Assembly (NCBI GenBank): GCA_022563215.1
Contig: JADFNT010000033.1
Span: forward strand, 1 to 10,610
Length of the DNA: 10,610 nt
Reading direction: 5' to 3'
From: Pseudomonadota bacterium
GTDB taxonomy: Bacteria; Pseudomonadota; Alphaproteobacteria; Rhodospirillales; Casp-alpha2
Made by a program: the position numbers and the translations under genes. A model generated the notes under the pieces. That model saw only the letters and a program-made list of their open reading frames with translations. It had not been told where the DNA came from and searched no databases. Shown here in pieces: positions 1 to 7,359 of this stretch; position 1 is the first letter of the stretch; each line of letters begins with the position of its first letter.

Positions 1-1378
1 TGGGGCTGCTGTGGCCCGGCTTTGTGGCAACCGGCGGATTGGTGCCCTCCCCCGGCTTGCGCCGCCGCTTGGTGAACAGCGGTTGCGTCTTCTTCGCGCT
101 GTTGTTCATCTACGGGTCGCTCGATAATTTAATGAAGGCCGAATTCGAGATCGAGCGCGCCAGGTATGTCCTCATGACCTGGGCCGTGGTGGCGCTGTCC
201 GGCGTTACCCTGACCTGGCGGTTCTCCAAAAGCCGGCATTCGACCCTGGCGCTGGCGGTCGGTGCGGTCGCGATGTGCCTGGCGGCCGCCCTGGAAATCC
301 GCCTGCCGGCGAAGGCGACGGCAATGCCGGCGCCTCTTTCAACCGCCTCTGGCAAGCCCCAAGCGGGATCGCTTCCCAACGTGTATTTCATCATTTTCGA
401 CGCCTATGGGCGGAGGGACATGCTCAGGAAATACCTCAATTACGACAACGGCGCATTCCTGAACGCGTTGGAAAAAAGGGGCTTCGTCGTTCTCGAGAAA
501 AGCCGGACCAATTATCCAGCTACCTTCTTGTCGATCGCCGCGACCCTGAACATGGGCCCCCTTTTCGACCCGGGAAAGGCGTCCTTGACGGCTACGTACG
601 CTATCAGACCCTGCTCGCGGGGCACAACTCCGCCATCCGGATGTTTCGCTCGCTTGGGTATTCCTATGTCCACTCCCAGCCGGGTGTCTGGGGCGGAACC
701 CGATGCCAAGGAGTCGAGGACGTCTGTATCCGGGCCGGAAAGAAAGGGATCAACGAAACGGGTCTGGCGATCATGGCCATGACACCGGTGGAAATCGTAA
801 TCCGCAAGATATGGCCGCAATCGATCGTTTTCAGCAGAAACCTGTTTCCCAACGTGGTGCGGCGCCTCGGCGTTATCCGGGACGTGATCGAAAAGCCGAT
901 GTTCGTGTTTGCCCATATCCTCGTCCCCCACGACCGTATCTACGGCGAAAACTGCAACCCGTTGTACACCCAGCCGTTTTTCGAAGAGTTTATCAGGCCC
1001 CGTGATGGCACCGCCTACGTAAACACGGTCAAATGCCTCAACCGTCAGATTCTGGAGAACCTGGATATCATCCTGAGGGACGACCCGGACGCCCTTGTCG
1101 TCTTCCAGGGCGATCATGGTTTCATCCTGACGCCGATGCTGTCACAGCCGTTGGATCAGTGGGACGCGCCGGGCATTGAAATGAGATACGGCATTTTAAA
1201 CGCCCTGCGCGTGCCGGGACGCTGCCGGGAGTCTCTCTACCCCTCTATGACGGCGTTCAATACATTTCGCTTCATCGAGGGGTGCCTGAAAGGCATCGCC
1301 CCCAATTATATCGCCGACCGGTTATTTCGCGCCGCGGCGGGCCAGAAGGACGTCCTGCCTCTGTATTCCGGACGCTAA
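1..1378 (+). pseudogene. Membrane-anchored sulfatase/LTA-synthase-like hydrolase, 5' partial and frameshifted
   Basis: Reading from base 3 there are about three hydrophobic segments (roughly bases 80-125, 165-220 and 240-290). An extracytoplasmic domain of the alkaline-phosphatase/sulfatase superfamily follows. Visible motifs are IIFDAYGRRDML (metal Asp at 399-401), TNYPATFLSIAATLNM (the usual place of the Ser/Thr nucleophile), FAHILVPHDRIY and FQGDHGF (Asp-His metal ligands at 1112-1117). The first two lie in one frame and the last two in the -1 frame. The first frame stays open to 782 but loses family similarity after about 575. The second frame resumes with YQTLLAGHNSAIRMFRSLGY and stops at 1378. 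The whole is therefore one gene with a single-base loss, a two-base gain or a programmed -1 shift near 572-590. Proteins of this type transfer or cleave phosphate or sulfate head groups on envelope glycans or lipids; the substrate here is unknown. The 5' end lies outside the window. Confidence 0.75.
572..578 (+). other. Slippery-type heptamer G GGA AAG at the frame change
   Basis: The heptamer GGGAAAG sits in the zero frame as G GGA AAG. That is the X XXY YYZ arrangement that permits simultaneous -1 slippage of both tRNAs. Slipping here would join ...LFDPGK to GVLDGYVRYQTLL..., which carries the reading into the frame holding the rest of the conserved domain. This may be coincidence: a 1-base loss in the nearby runs (CCCCC at 557-561, TTTT at 562-565, CCC at 569-571) would give the same result. 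I did not identify a clear stimulatory stem-loop or pseudoknot downstream. Confidence 0.35.
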
Positions 1379-1569
1379 TCCCCTTGCCCGGAAAATCCAT
1401 AAACGGGTTCTTTCGGTCTCGGTGCCGAGGGGGCGGCGGAACTAATGGCCCACCAGCACCGGACCCGTCAAGCCGGGCCAGCGGCGACAATCCCCTTGCC
1501 AAAACTGGGGGCTCACTTAGAACGGTCCCCAAGCCGGGCCCGAAGGTCCGGAGAAGGATAAAGGCGCAA

Positions 1570-1830
1570 ATGGCGAAAATTATTGGCAAAATTCCTTTTC
1601 GGCCGCGAGCGGTCTCATTGCTGTCGATGGGGGCCATCGCTTTATGGGCAGCCCCGGCCCATGCTTATATCGATCCCGGTGCCGGAAGCATGTTTCTTCA
1701 ACTTTTGGTGGCGGGGATTGCCGGCGGACTGTGGACGCTCAAGGTCTACTGGCGCCGGCTCAAGGGTTTTTTCACCCCTAGCCGTCCGTCCGAGGGAGAC
1801 GGCGACGAAGCTCCCCAGAAAAAAGATTGA
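1570..1830 (+). CDS. Small exported YIDPGAGS-motif protein, 86 aa
   Basis: From ATG 1570 the product has a basic N-terminus and a hydrophobic core (about residues 14-28). A signal-peptidase-like site WAAPAHA|YIDPG follows at about residue 32. The mature part begins YIDPGAGSMFLQLLVAGIAGG, then LWTLKVYWRRLKGFF, then a charged tail of about 20 residues. The YIDPGAGS start followed by one transmembrane helix and a basic K-x-Y-W-R-R-L-K patch is a recurring small-protein family of unknown function. I have seen it next to sulfatase-like and polysaccharide genes. The start is chosen because a purine-rich GGAGAAGG (1550-1557) lies upstream and the signal peptide begins here. The frame is open further upstream to 1282, but that stretch has no protein-like character. 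It lies between the sulfatase-like gene and the methyltransferase, suggesting an envelope role. No enzymatic residues are recognisable. Confidence 0.7.
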   Translation: MAKIIGKIPFRPRAVSLLSMGAIALWAAPAHAYIDPGAGSMFLQLLVAGIAGGLWTLKVYWRRLKGFFTPSRPSEGDGDEAPQKKD

Positions 1831-1887
1831 GCACGCTTCCCCAATGGCCCTGAAAATTGTTTGGCTGTGGATCCCGGGCCAATCCCG

Positions 1888-1931
1888 CGTTTACCCAGGG
1901 CAGGGCCTACGTTTACCCAAGGCAAGGCCGG
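1888..1931 (+). repeat. 22-bp imperfect tandem repeat upstream of the methyltransferase gene
   Basis: Two adjacent 22-base units (1888-1909 and 1910-1931) both begin CGTTTACCCA and match at 18 of 22 positions. The mismatches are at unit positions 11, 16, 21 and 22. They lie 31-74 bases before the chosen start at 1962. This may be a slippage duplication or a pair of binding sites; nothing in the sequence decides which. Confidence 0.6.
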
Positions 1932-1961
1932 ACTGGCACTGATATTTTATTCTGGAAGCCC

Positions 1962-3389
1962 ATGGCGTCTAACTCTTCCCAATCCGCACGGAACCTTTCG
2001 CTCAGGGATCCCGCCGGTGAACTCCACTTCTTCGACGGCCGGCTCGTCCGACTGGTGCGCGATGAGGGTGTCTCCAATTTGGATATTTTTCTCGACTCCG
2101 ATGCCCTTGGCCCCTTCCGCGAGAACGGGGCGCTGATTGGCGGGCGGCGGATTGACCCGTCCACGGTTTCAGGCCTTTGCGGCGGCGAAAAGCCCGCCGC
2201 CGCCGTCGAACATGATCTTATCCCCTTTGTGTCCTATCCCTACGAATGGCCGGCGGAGATGCTGTACGCGGCCGCAAAGCTTACCCTGGATCTGGCCGGG
2301 GCCGGCATCGATGGGGGGATCGGGCTTAAGGACGCCAAGCCCGACAATGTGATGTTCCGGGGCCCGGCGCCGGTTTTCATCGATGCGCTTTCGTTTGAAA
2401 AACGCACCCCGGGCGATCCGATCTGGCGCGCCGAGGCGCAATTCATCCGGACCTTTCTTCTTCCTCTTCTGGCGCACCAGGAGACCGGTCTCTCCCTCAA
2501 CGAACTTTTTCTTAACCGGGGCGATGGCCTCGAGCCTGAAGAAGTCTACCGCCTATTGGGGCCGTGGCGGCGGTTAGCGCCGAGAAATCTCGGGTTGGTG
2601 ACGTTGCCGACGAAACTGAACCGGTTTGCCGACGGCGCCGGCATTTACCGGCGGCGCGTGCTGCCGTCTGACGAAAAGGCGCGATATATCCTGGGCGGCA
2701 CCCTGGCCCGCCTGAACCGGAATCTCCGGCGTGTGGCGCCGAAAGCAGGGCGGCCCTCGGGCTGGTCCGACTATATGGCCACCACGTCCTATAGCGAGGC
2801 CGACTTCGCTCAAAAGGAAACCTTCGTTACCGCCATTCTAAACGAGGTCAGGCCCCAAACCGTCCTCGACGTGGGCTGCAACACCGGCCACTTCAGCCGC
2901 ATCCTCGCCAAAGGCGGCGCCAGTGTCGTCGCCGTCGATCTGGACCCGGTGGTGGCGGGCGCGGCCTGGCGGCAGGCTAAATCCGAAAGCCTCGACATCC
3001 TGACGCTGGTGCAGAACCTGTGTCAGCCGTCCCCCGGCACCGGATGGCGCAACCAGGAAAAGACTTCGTTCCTGTCGCGGGCGCAAAAGCGTTTCGATGC
3101 CGTGGCAATGCTGGCCGTCGCTCATCATATGATGGCAAGCGACGGCATTCCCCTTTCGGAGATTTTGGCGTTGGCGGCCGAAATGACGAAGGACGCGGTG
3201 ATTATAGAATTCGTTGCCCGCGAAGATAATCAGTTTCAGCGGATCGTGCGCGGGCGTGATGATCTCTATAGGGACTATGACCGTGGTACCTTCGAGACCG
3301 CGTGCCGGGAACGTTTCGAAATCCAGCGCCGTGAAGCCCCCGACGGCACCACCCGGGCACTTTATCTGCTTCGGCTCAAAGGCGGTTGA
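1962..3389 (+). CDS. Kinase-like domain fused to class I SAM-dependent methyltransferase, 475 aa
   Basis: The C-terminal part (about residues 265-475) is a Rossmann methyltransferase. It has motif I VLDVGCNTGHF at 301-311, an acidic AVDLDP at 324-329, and a late region with AHHMM, a GIPL segment and RALYLLRLK at the end. The N-terminal part contains LKDAKPDNVMF (Asp124, Lys126, Asn129) followed by PVFIDALSFE (Asp141). This mirrors the D-x-K-x-x-N catalytic loop and metal-binding Asp of kinase-like folds. Proteins of this layout are annotated only as SAM methyltransferases, or as resembling the rhizobial nodulation protein NoeA; the substrate is unknown. ATG 1962 is preferred because a GGAAG lies just upstream and the conserved region soon follows. 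A TTG at 1857 would add 35 residues encoded partly by the tandem repeat. Its place downstream of the sulfatase-like and YIDPGAGS genes suggests it modifies an envelope glycan or lipid (inference). Confidence 0.75.
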   Translation: MASNSSQSARNLSLRDPAGELHFFDGRLVRLVRDEGVSNLDIFLDSDALGPFRENGALIGGRRIDPSTVSGLCGGEKPAAAVEHDLIPFVSYPYEWPAEMLYAAAKLTLDLAGAGIDGGIGLKDAKPDNVMFRGPAPVFIDALSFEKRTPGDPIWRAEAQFIRTFLLPLLAHQETGLSLNELFLNRGDGLEPEEVYRLLGPWRRLAPRNLGLVTLPTKLNRFADGAGIYRRRVLPSDEKARYILGGTLARLNRNLRRVAPKAGRPSGWSDYMATTSYSEADFAQKETFVTAILNEVRPQTVLDVGCNTGHFSRILAKGGASVVAVDLDPVVAGAAWRQAKSESLDILTLVQNLCQPSPGTGWRNQEKTSFLSRAQKRFDAVAMLAVAHHMMASDGIPLSEILALAAEMTKDAVIIEFVAREDNQFQRIVRGRDDLYRDYDRGTFETACRERFEIQRREAPDGTTRALYLLRLKGG

Positions 3390-3520
3390 AACCCCTGGTG
3401 AATCCCTTGGCGCAACCAAAAATAAAGACCTTGAGACTTGCACCGGGCGATGGAAAAAGCCATTTATGGGGGAGTGATCGGACCCTGAAGCAAAGCCGCA
3501 AGGCCAAGGCAAAATAACCC

Positions 3521-4591
3521 ATGGACTATACGGTAAAACCGGACGGTTCGCTGGCCCCCAACGAAGCCGGGGACGGCAATAAGAAACAGCATCAAGGCCC
3601 TGGTGGCCCTGGTGGCCCCGGCGTCGCCATCGGTGCGCCGCAAGCCCCGTCCGCCGGGCCGGGCGGGGAGGCGCCCGAGGCGCTTGGCGGGAAGGCGCCC
3701 GAAGCGCCGGCCCAGGCCGCCCCCGGCGAGGTGATCAAGGATTCGAATACCGCGAACTTCGTCGCCGACGTCATCGAGGTCTCGGCCCAGGTGCCGGTGA
3801 TCGTCGATTTCTGGGCTCCCTGGTGCGGACCCTGCAAACAATTGACCCCGGCCCTGGAAAAGCTGGTCCGCGAATCCGCCGGCGCCGTCCGGTTGGTGAA
3901 GATCAACATCGATGAAAACCAGGAACTGGCGGGACAGATGCGGATTCAGTCGGTTCCGGCCGTTTATGCCTTCAAGGGCGGCCAACCGGTCGACGGTTTC
4001 ACCGGGGCATTGCCGGAAAGCCAGCTTAAAAGCTTTATCAGCAAACTCATCGACGGTGCCAAGTCCCCCGTCGACGCCGCCCTGGAAGAGGCCAAGGCGG
4101 CGCTGGAAGCCGGCGACGCCGTCAATGCCGGCGTCCTCTTCGGCCAGGTGCAGGCCCAGGATCCAAGCAACGAAGCGGCGCTCGCCGGTTTGATCCGTTG
4201 CGCCCTGGCCGCCGGTGAGGCGGGCCGGGCCCGGGAAATGATCGATGGCCTGCCCGCCGATTTGGTGGAAAAGAGCGAAATCGCCGCCGCCATCTCGGCT
4301 GTTGAGCTTTCCGAACAGGGTCAGAAATCCGGCGACATCGAGGAACTCCAAAGCAAGATCGAAGCCAACGGGAAAGACCATCAGTCCCGTTTCGACTTGG
4401 CCGCCGCCCTTTACGGTCAGGGCCAGAATGAAGCCGCTATCGACGAGCTTCTGGAGCTGTTCCGCCGCGACAAGAAATGGGACGACGAAGCCGCCCGCAA
4501 GCAACTGGTGAAGATCTTCGAGGCCCTCGGCCCTACCGATCCGTTGACCGTTTCCGGCCGCCGGCAGTTGTCGTCCCTGATGTTCTCTTGA
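3521..4591 (+). CDS. cnoX: Thioredoxin-TPR chaperedoxin (CnoX/YbbN type), 356 aa
   Basis: Residues 1-70 are a low-complexity Gly/Pro/Ala-rich extension including GPGGPGGPG. Residues about 71-178 are a thioredoxin fold with active site WCGPC at 101-105 and the cis-proline in SVPAVYAF (Pro146). Residues about 185-356 are helical TPR-like repeats. This is the architecture of CnoX/YbbN, a holdase that hands unfolded proteins to GroEL/DnaK. E. coli CnoX lacks a catalytic CxxC, whereas alphaproteobacterial versions keep it and can also act as thiol-disulfide reductases; the intact WCGPC here fits that. An in-frame TAA directly upstream (3515-3517) makes ATG 3521 the earliest start. GTG at 3731 would give a form without the extension. 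It leads a three-gene operon, with 19 bases to the next gene. The product is probably cytoplasmic, as no signal peptide is seen. A plain trxA-like name is the alternative. Confidence 0.85.
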   Translation: MDYTVKPDGSLAPNEAGDGNKKQHQGPGGPGGPGVAIGAPQAPSAGPGGEAPEALGGKAPEAPAQAAPGEVIKDSNTANFVADVIEVSAQVPVIVDFWAPWCGPCKQLTPALEKLVRESAGAVRLVKINIDENQELAGQMRIQSVPAVYAFKGGQPVDGFTGALPESQLKSFISKLIDGAKSPVDAALEEAKAALEAGDAVNAGVLFGQVQAQDPSNEAALAGLIRCALAAGEAGRAREMIDGLPADLVEKSEIAAAISAVELSEQGQKSGDIEELQSKIEANGKDHQSRFDLAAALYGQGQNEAAIDELLELFRRDKKWDDEAARKQLVKIFEALGPTDPLTVSGRRQLSSLMFS

Positions 4592-4610
4592 AGGAAACCG
4601 GGAAATTCCC

Positions 4611-4817
4611 ATGAGCAAACGTTCCGTCGATCCAAAACTTCTGGAAATCTTGGTCTGCCCCCTGACCAAGGGAACGCTCAGCTACGACCCAAAAGCGGAA
4701 GAGCTGATCTCCGAGAAGGCCAAACTCGCCTTTCCCATCCGCGACGGCATTCCGATCATGCTGGTCGACGAGGCCCGGCCCCTCGATGACGATGGTAACC
4801 CGGCGACCCGGGATTAA
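4611..4817 (+). CDS. Trm112-family protein (YcaR-like), 68 aa
   Basis: The small protein reads [20 protein letters not shown] near the start, then [21 protein letters not shown]. This is the signature of the Trm112/YcaR (UPF0434) family. Eukaryotic and archaeal Trm112 proteins bind and stabilise methyltransferases that modify tRNA, rRNA and release factors; the bacterial short forms are much less well defined. Only one Cys (in LVCPL) is present, so a four-cysteine zinc site like that of eukaryotic Trm112 cannot form. The length of 68 residues is normal for the bacterial family. ATG 4611 has AAGGAAA upstream (4591-4597), and the gene starts 19 bases after the thioredoxin-TPR stop, so it is probably co-transcribed and may be translationally coupled. 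Confidence 0.85.
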   Translation: MSKRSVDPKLLEILVCPLTKGTLSYDPKAEELISEKAKLAFPIRDGIPIMLVDEARPLDDDGNPATRD

Positions 4818-4845
4818 AAAACAAGAAATAACAAAGAGTTACATC

Positions 4846-5220
4846 ATGTCCGAATCATTCGAACTCCAGCACCGAGCCAAGGAAATCCGCCTCAAGCGCG
4901 AGGAGAAAGTCCTCGAAATCGACTTCGAGGACGGCAAGACCTTCTCGCTTCCGGCCGAGCTTCTGAGGGTCGAAAGCCCGTCGGCGGAGGTCCAGGGCCA
5001 CGGGCCGGACCAGAAGACCATTATCGCCGGGCGGCGCCATGTCGGCATCTTGAGTGTCGAGCCGGTCGGCAATTACGCCATCCGCATCAACTTCGACGAC
5101 CTGCACGACACCGGTATCTTTTCGTGGGATACCCTTTACGATTACGGTCAGCGCCAGGACGAGCTGTGGCAGGATTACCTGGATGCGCTGAAGGCCAAGG
5201 GACTCAGCCGCGATCCGTAA
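4846..5220 (+). CDS. DUF971 (gamma-butyrobetaine hydroxylase-like N-terminal domain) protein, 124 aa
   Basis: The product contains EIRLKREEKVLEIDFEDG near the start and the diagnostic stretch VEPVGNYAIRINFDDLHDTG followed by IFSWDTLYDYG. This is the stand-alone DUF971 domain (PF06155). The same fold forms the N-terminus of gamma-butyrobetaine hydroxylase, and free-standing forms are linked to iron-sulfur-related genes in several bacteria. No cysteine cluster is visible, so metal binding cannot be claimed. ATG 4846 (MSESFELQHRAKEI) is preferred over ATG 4786. The earlier start would overlap the Trm112-like gene and add about 20 unlike residues. The gap from the previous stop is 28 bases and is A-rich, with AAAGAG before the ATG. 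It is the last gene of the thioredoxin/Trm112/DUF971 operon and ends 15 bases from the convergent hydroxylase. Confidence 0.85.
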   Translation: MSESFELQHRAKEIRLKREEKVLEIDFEDGKTFSLPAELLRVESPSAEVQGHGPDQKTIIAGRRHVGILSVEPVGNYAIRINFDDLHDTGIFSWDTLYDYGQRQDELWQDYLDALKAKGLSRDP

Positions 5221-5235
5221 AGAGCCGGGCCGGGC

Positions 5236-6519
5236 CTACAAAGGCTGGTTGCGCATCAGCCGCGGCAGGTCGCCGACCAGTCCCATGGCTTGGCGCATGA
5301 ACACCTTTTTAAGCGGCGGCAGCGCGTTGACCGCCGCCAGGCCGATGTCCCGGGCCAGCCTGAGCGGCCGGATATCGTTGGAAAACAGCCTGTTCAGCCC
5401 GTCCGTCATGGCCAGCATCAGGGTATTGTCGAACCGGCGCCAGCGCTGGTAACCCTCCAACACCGTGTCGTCGCCGATATCGAGCCCGAGGCGCTTGGCG
5501 TCCAGCACCACCTCGGCCAACGCCGCCACGTCGCGAAGCCCCATGTTCAGGCCCTGGCCGGCGATCGGGTGCATGGCGTGCGCCGCGTCGCCAACCAGCG
5601 CCAAGCGCTTGTCGATGGTGCGTTCGGCGAATTGCAGCGACAACGGATAACTCCACTTCGGCCCGATGACCTCTAGGGGGCCCAGGAAATCGCCGAAACG
5701 GCGTTGCAGTTCAACGAAAAAATCTTTTTCGTCAAGCGCCATGATCGCCGGCGCCAGGTCGGCCCGTTCGGTCCAGACGATGGAAGAACAGTGCCCCGGA
5801 TGACCTGAGTCTCCCATTAGCGGCAGGATGGCGAACGGGCCGGCGGGCAGGAAGTGTTCGTGGGCGGTGAAGTCGTGGCTACGTTCGTGGGCCACCGAAC
5901 AAACGATGCCGGTCTGTTTGTAAGACCAGTGGGTGACTCGGATTCCGGCCTCCTCGCGGGTCCGGGAATTGCGCCCGTCGGCGGCAATGGCCAGGCGGGC
6001 CTTGACTTTCCGCCCATCGCTCAAATCCGCCGTTACCCCTGCCCCTTGGCGGGCAAGGGCCGTCACCGCCGCCGGGGCCAAGAATCGGATCGCATCAAGT
6101 TCCCGGACGCGGTGGAAAAGCGCCTTTCTGAGGTTGCGGTTTTCGACCATGAAACCGAACGGCTCCTCTCCGGTTTCGTGGTGGTCGTAGTGGAGAAAAA
6201 ACAGGGAGCGGCCCTCGGACACGCGGATTTCCTTGATCGGCGCCGCGTGGGCCTCCAGCGGCGGCCAAATCCCGAGACCCACCAGCACCCTCTGGGTTGC
6301 CAGCGCGATTGACGACGCCCGGCCGTCGAAACCGGCGTCGAGTCCGGCCCGGGGGTCCTGGGTATCGATGACGACAACATCCACCCCGGCCTGGGCAAGG
6401 GCGATGGCCAGGGTCGAGCCGACCAGTCCACCGCCGACGATCAGCACTTCCGCCTCGAGAAAGCCGGGGTCCGCCAGGGACGATGATGGGGACGGCGATT
6501 TCGTCGGTGATCGGGTCAT
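5236..6519 (-). CDS. UbiH/UbiF/UbiL-family FAD-dependent ubiquinone-biosynthesis hydroxylase, 427 aa
   Basis: This is a class A flavin monooxygenase. It shows the dinucleotide-binding VGGGLVGST (residues 28-36), the second FAD/NAD motif AADGRNSRTRE (179-189) and the long FAD motif GDAAHAMHPIAGQGLNMGLRD (310-330). The last is characteristic of the UbiH/UbiF/VisC/COQ6 family. Such enzymes use O2 and NAD(P)H to hydroxylate the ring of ubiquinone precursors. Alphaproteobacteria often use fewer, broader enzymes (UbiL, UbiM), so the exact ring position and symbol cannot be given. The length of 427 is slightly longer than usual because of a Ser/Pro-rich N-terminus of about 20 residues. An in-frame TAG (6532-6534) lies just upstream, making ATG 6519 the earliest start; no later ATG precedes the FAD motif. 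It is transcribed divergently from glnK, and a perfect FNR-type palindrome lies 21 bases before its start. Confidence 0.88.
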   Translation of the reverse strand: MTRSPTKSPSPSSSLADPGFLEAEVLIVGGGLVGSTLAIALAQAGVDVVVIDTQDPRAGLDAGFDGRASSIALATQRVLVGLGIWPPLEAHAAPIKEIRVSEGRSLFFLHYDHHETGEEPFGFMVENRNLRKALFHRVRELDAIRFLAPAAVTALARQGAGVTADLSDGRKVKARLAIAADGRNSRTREEAGIRVTHWSYKQTGIVCSVAHERSHDFTAHEHFLPAGPFAILPLMGDSGHPGHCSSIVWTERADLAPAIMALDEKDFFVELQRRFGDFLGPLEVIGPKWSYPLSLQFAERTIDKRLALVGDAAHAMHPIAGQGLNMGLRDVAALAEVVLDAKRLGLDIGDDTVLEGYQRWRRFDNTLMLAMTDGLNRLFSNDIRPLRLARDIGLAAVNALPPLKKVFMRQAMGLVGDLPRLMRNQPL

Positions 6520-6540
6520 GGCATCTAGAGTCTATCCAAT

Positions 6541-6554
6541 TTGATCGCGATCAA
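6541..6554. promoter_or_regulatory. FNR/FixK-type box TTGATCGCGATCAA near the ubiquinone hydroxylase gene
   Basis: This is a perfect 14-bp palindrome matching TTGAT-N4-ATCAA, the site bound by FNR, Anr and FixK regulators. Its near edge is 21 bases upstream of the minus-strand start codon at 6519. Activators of this family usually bind about 41 or 61 bases before the transcription start, which would put the start inside the coding region. Repression is therefore the more natural reading. That fits an enzyme that needs O2 and is useless without it. The function is inferred from the motif alone. Confidence 0.6.
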
Positions 6555-6742
6555 GCGCGATAAAACGCCGTTCATGCGCCACCGAAGCTCACGCCTGCTT
6601 CGCGGCGGGTTGCGGCTTACCCCCGCACCCAGAGCCCATCAAGTCCGAATGATTCCATTCAAACTTTACGGGCCCTAATGTCCGCGTTTGCGGCCCCTTG
6701 TCCAGGGCCTATTTCCAGGCCTACGGAAAGATTGTGCCTAAT

Positions 6743-7345
<603 letters not shown>

Positions 7346-7347
<2 letters not shown>

Positions 7348-7351
7348 GAGG
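7346..7351 (+). promoter_or_regulatory. Strong Shine-Dalgarno AGGAGG for amtB, overlapping the glnK stop
   Basis: AGGAGG overlaps the glnK TAG (7345-7347). It leaves 2 bases to ATG 7354 and 8 bases to ATG 7360. The second spacing is near optimal, so it favours the 7360 start and suggests translational coupling of glnK and amtB. Confidence 0.75.
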
Positions 7352-7359
7352 ACATGGCT

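Noticed and set aside
512..1117. 201-codon minus-strand frame opposite the sulfatase-like gene
   Set aside because: The plus strand holds the conserved FAHILVPHD and GDHG motifs. The antisense frame shows no family features.
1379..1440. Possible terminator after the sulfatase-like gene (CCCG...CGGG, CTCGGTGCCGAG)
   Set aside because: The stems are only 4-5 bp, one with a 2-base loop, and no T-run follows.
1282..1569. Upstream extension of the YIDPGAGS gene frame
   Set aside because: The added sequence is Arg/Gly/Pro-rich and overlaps the end of the previous gene. The signal peptide clearly begins at 1570.
3464..4669. 401-codon open frame on the minus strand opposite the thioredoxin-TPR gene
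   Set aside because: The plus strand carries WCGPC, the cis-proline and TPR helices. The antisense product is low-complexity and would overlap three genes.
4786..4845. Earlier start for the DUF971 gene
   Set aside because: It overlaps the Trm112-like gene and adds residues unlike the family. ATG 4846 begins a normal-length protein.
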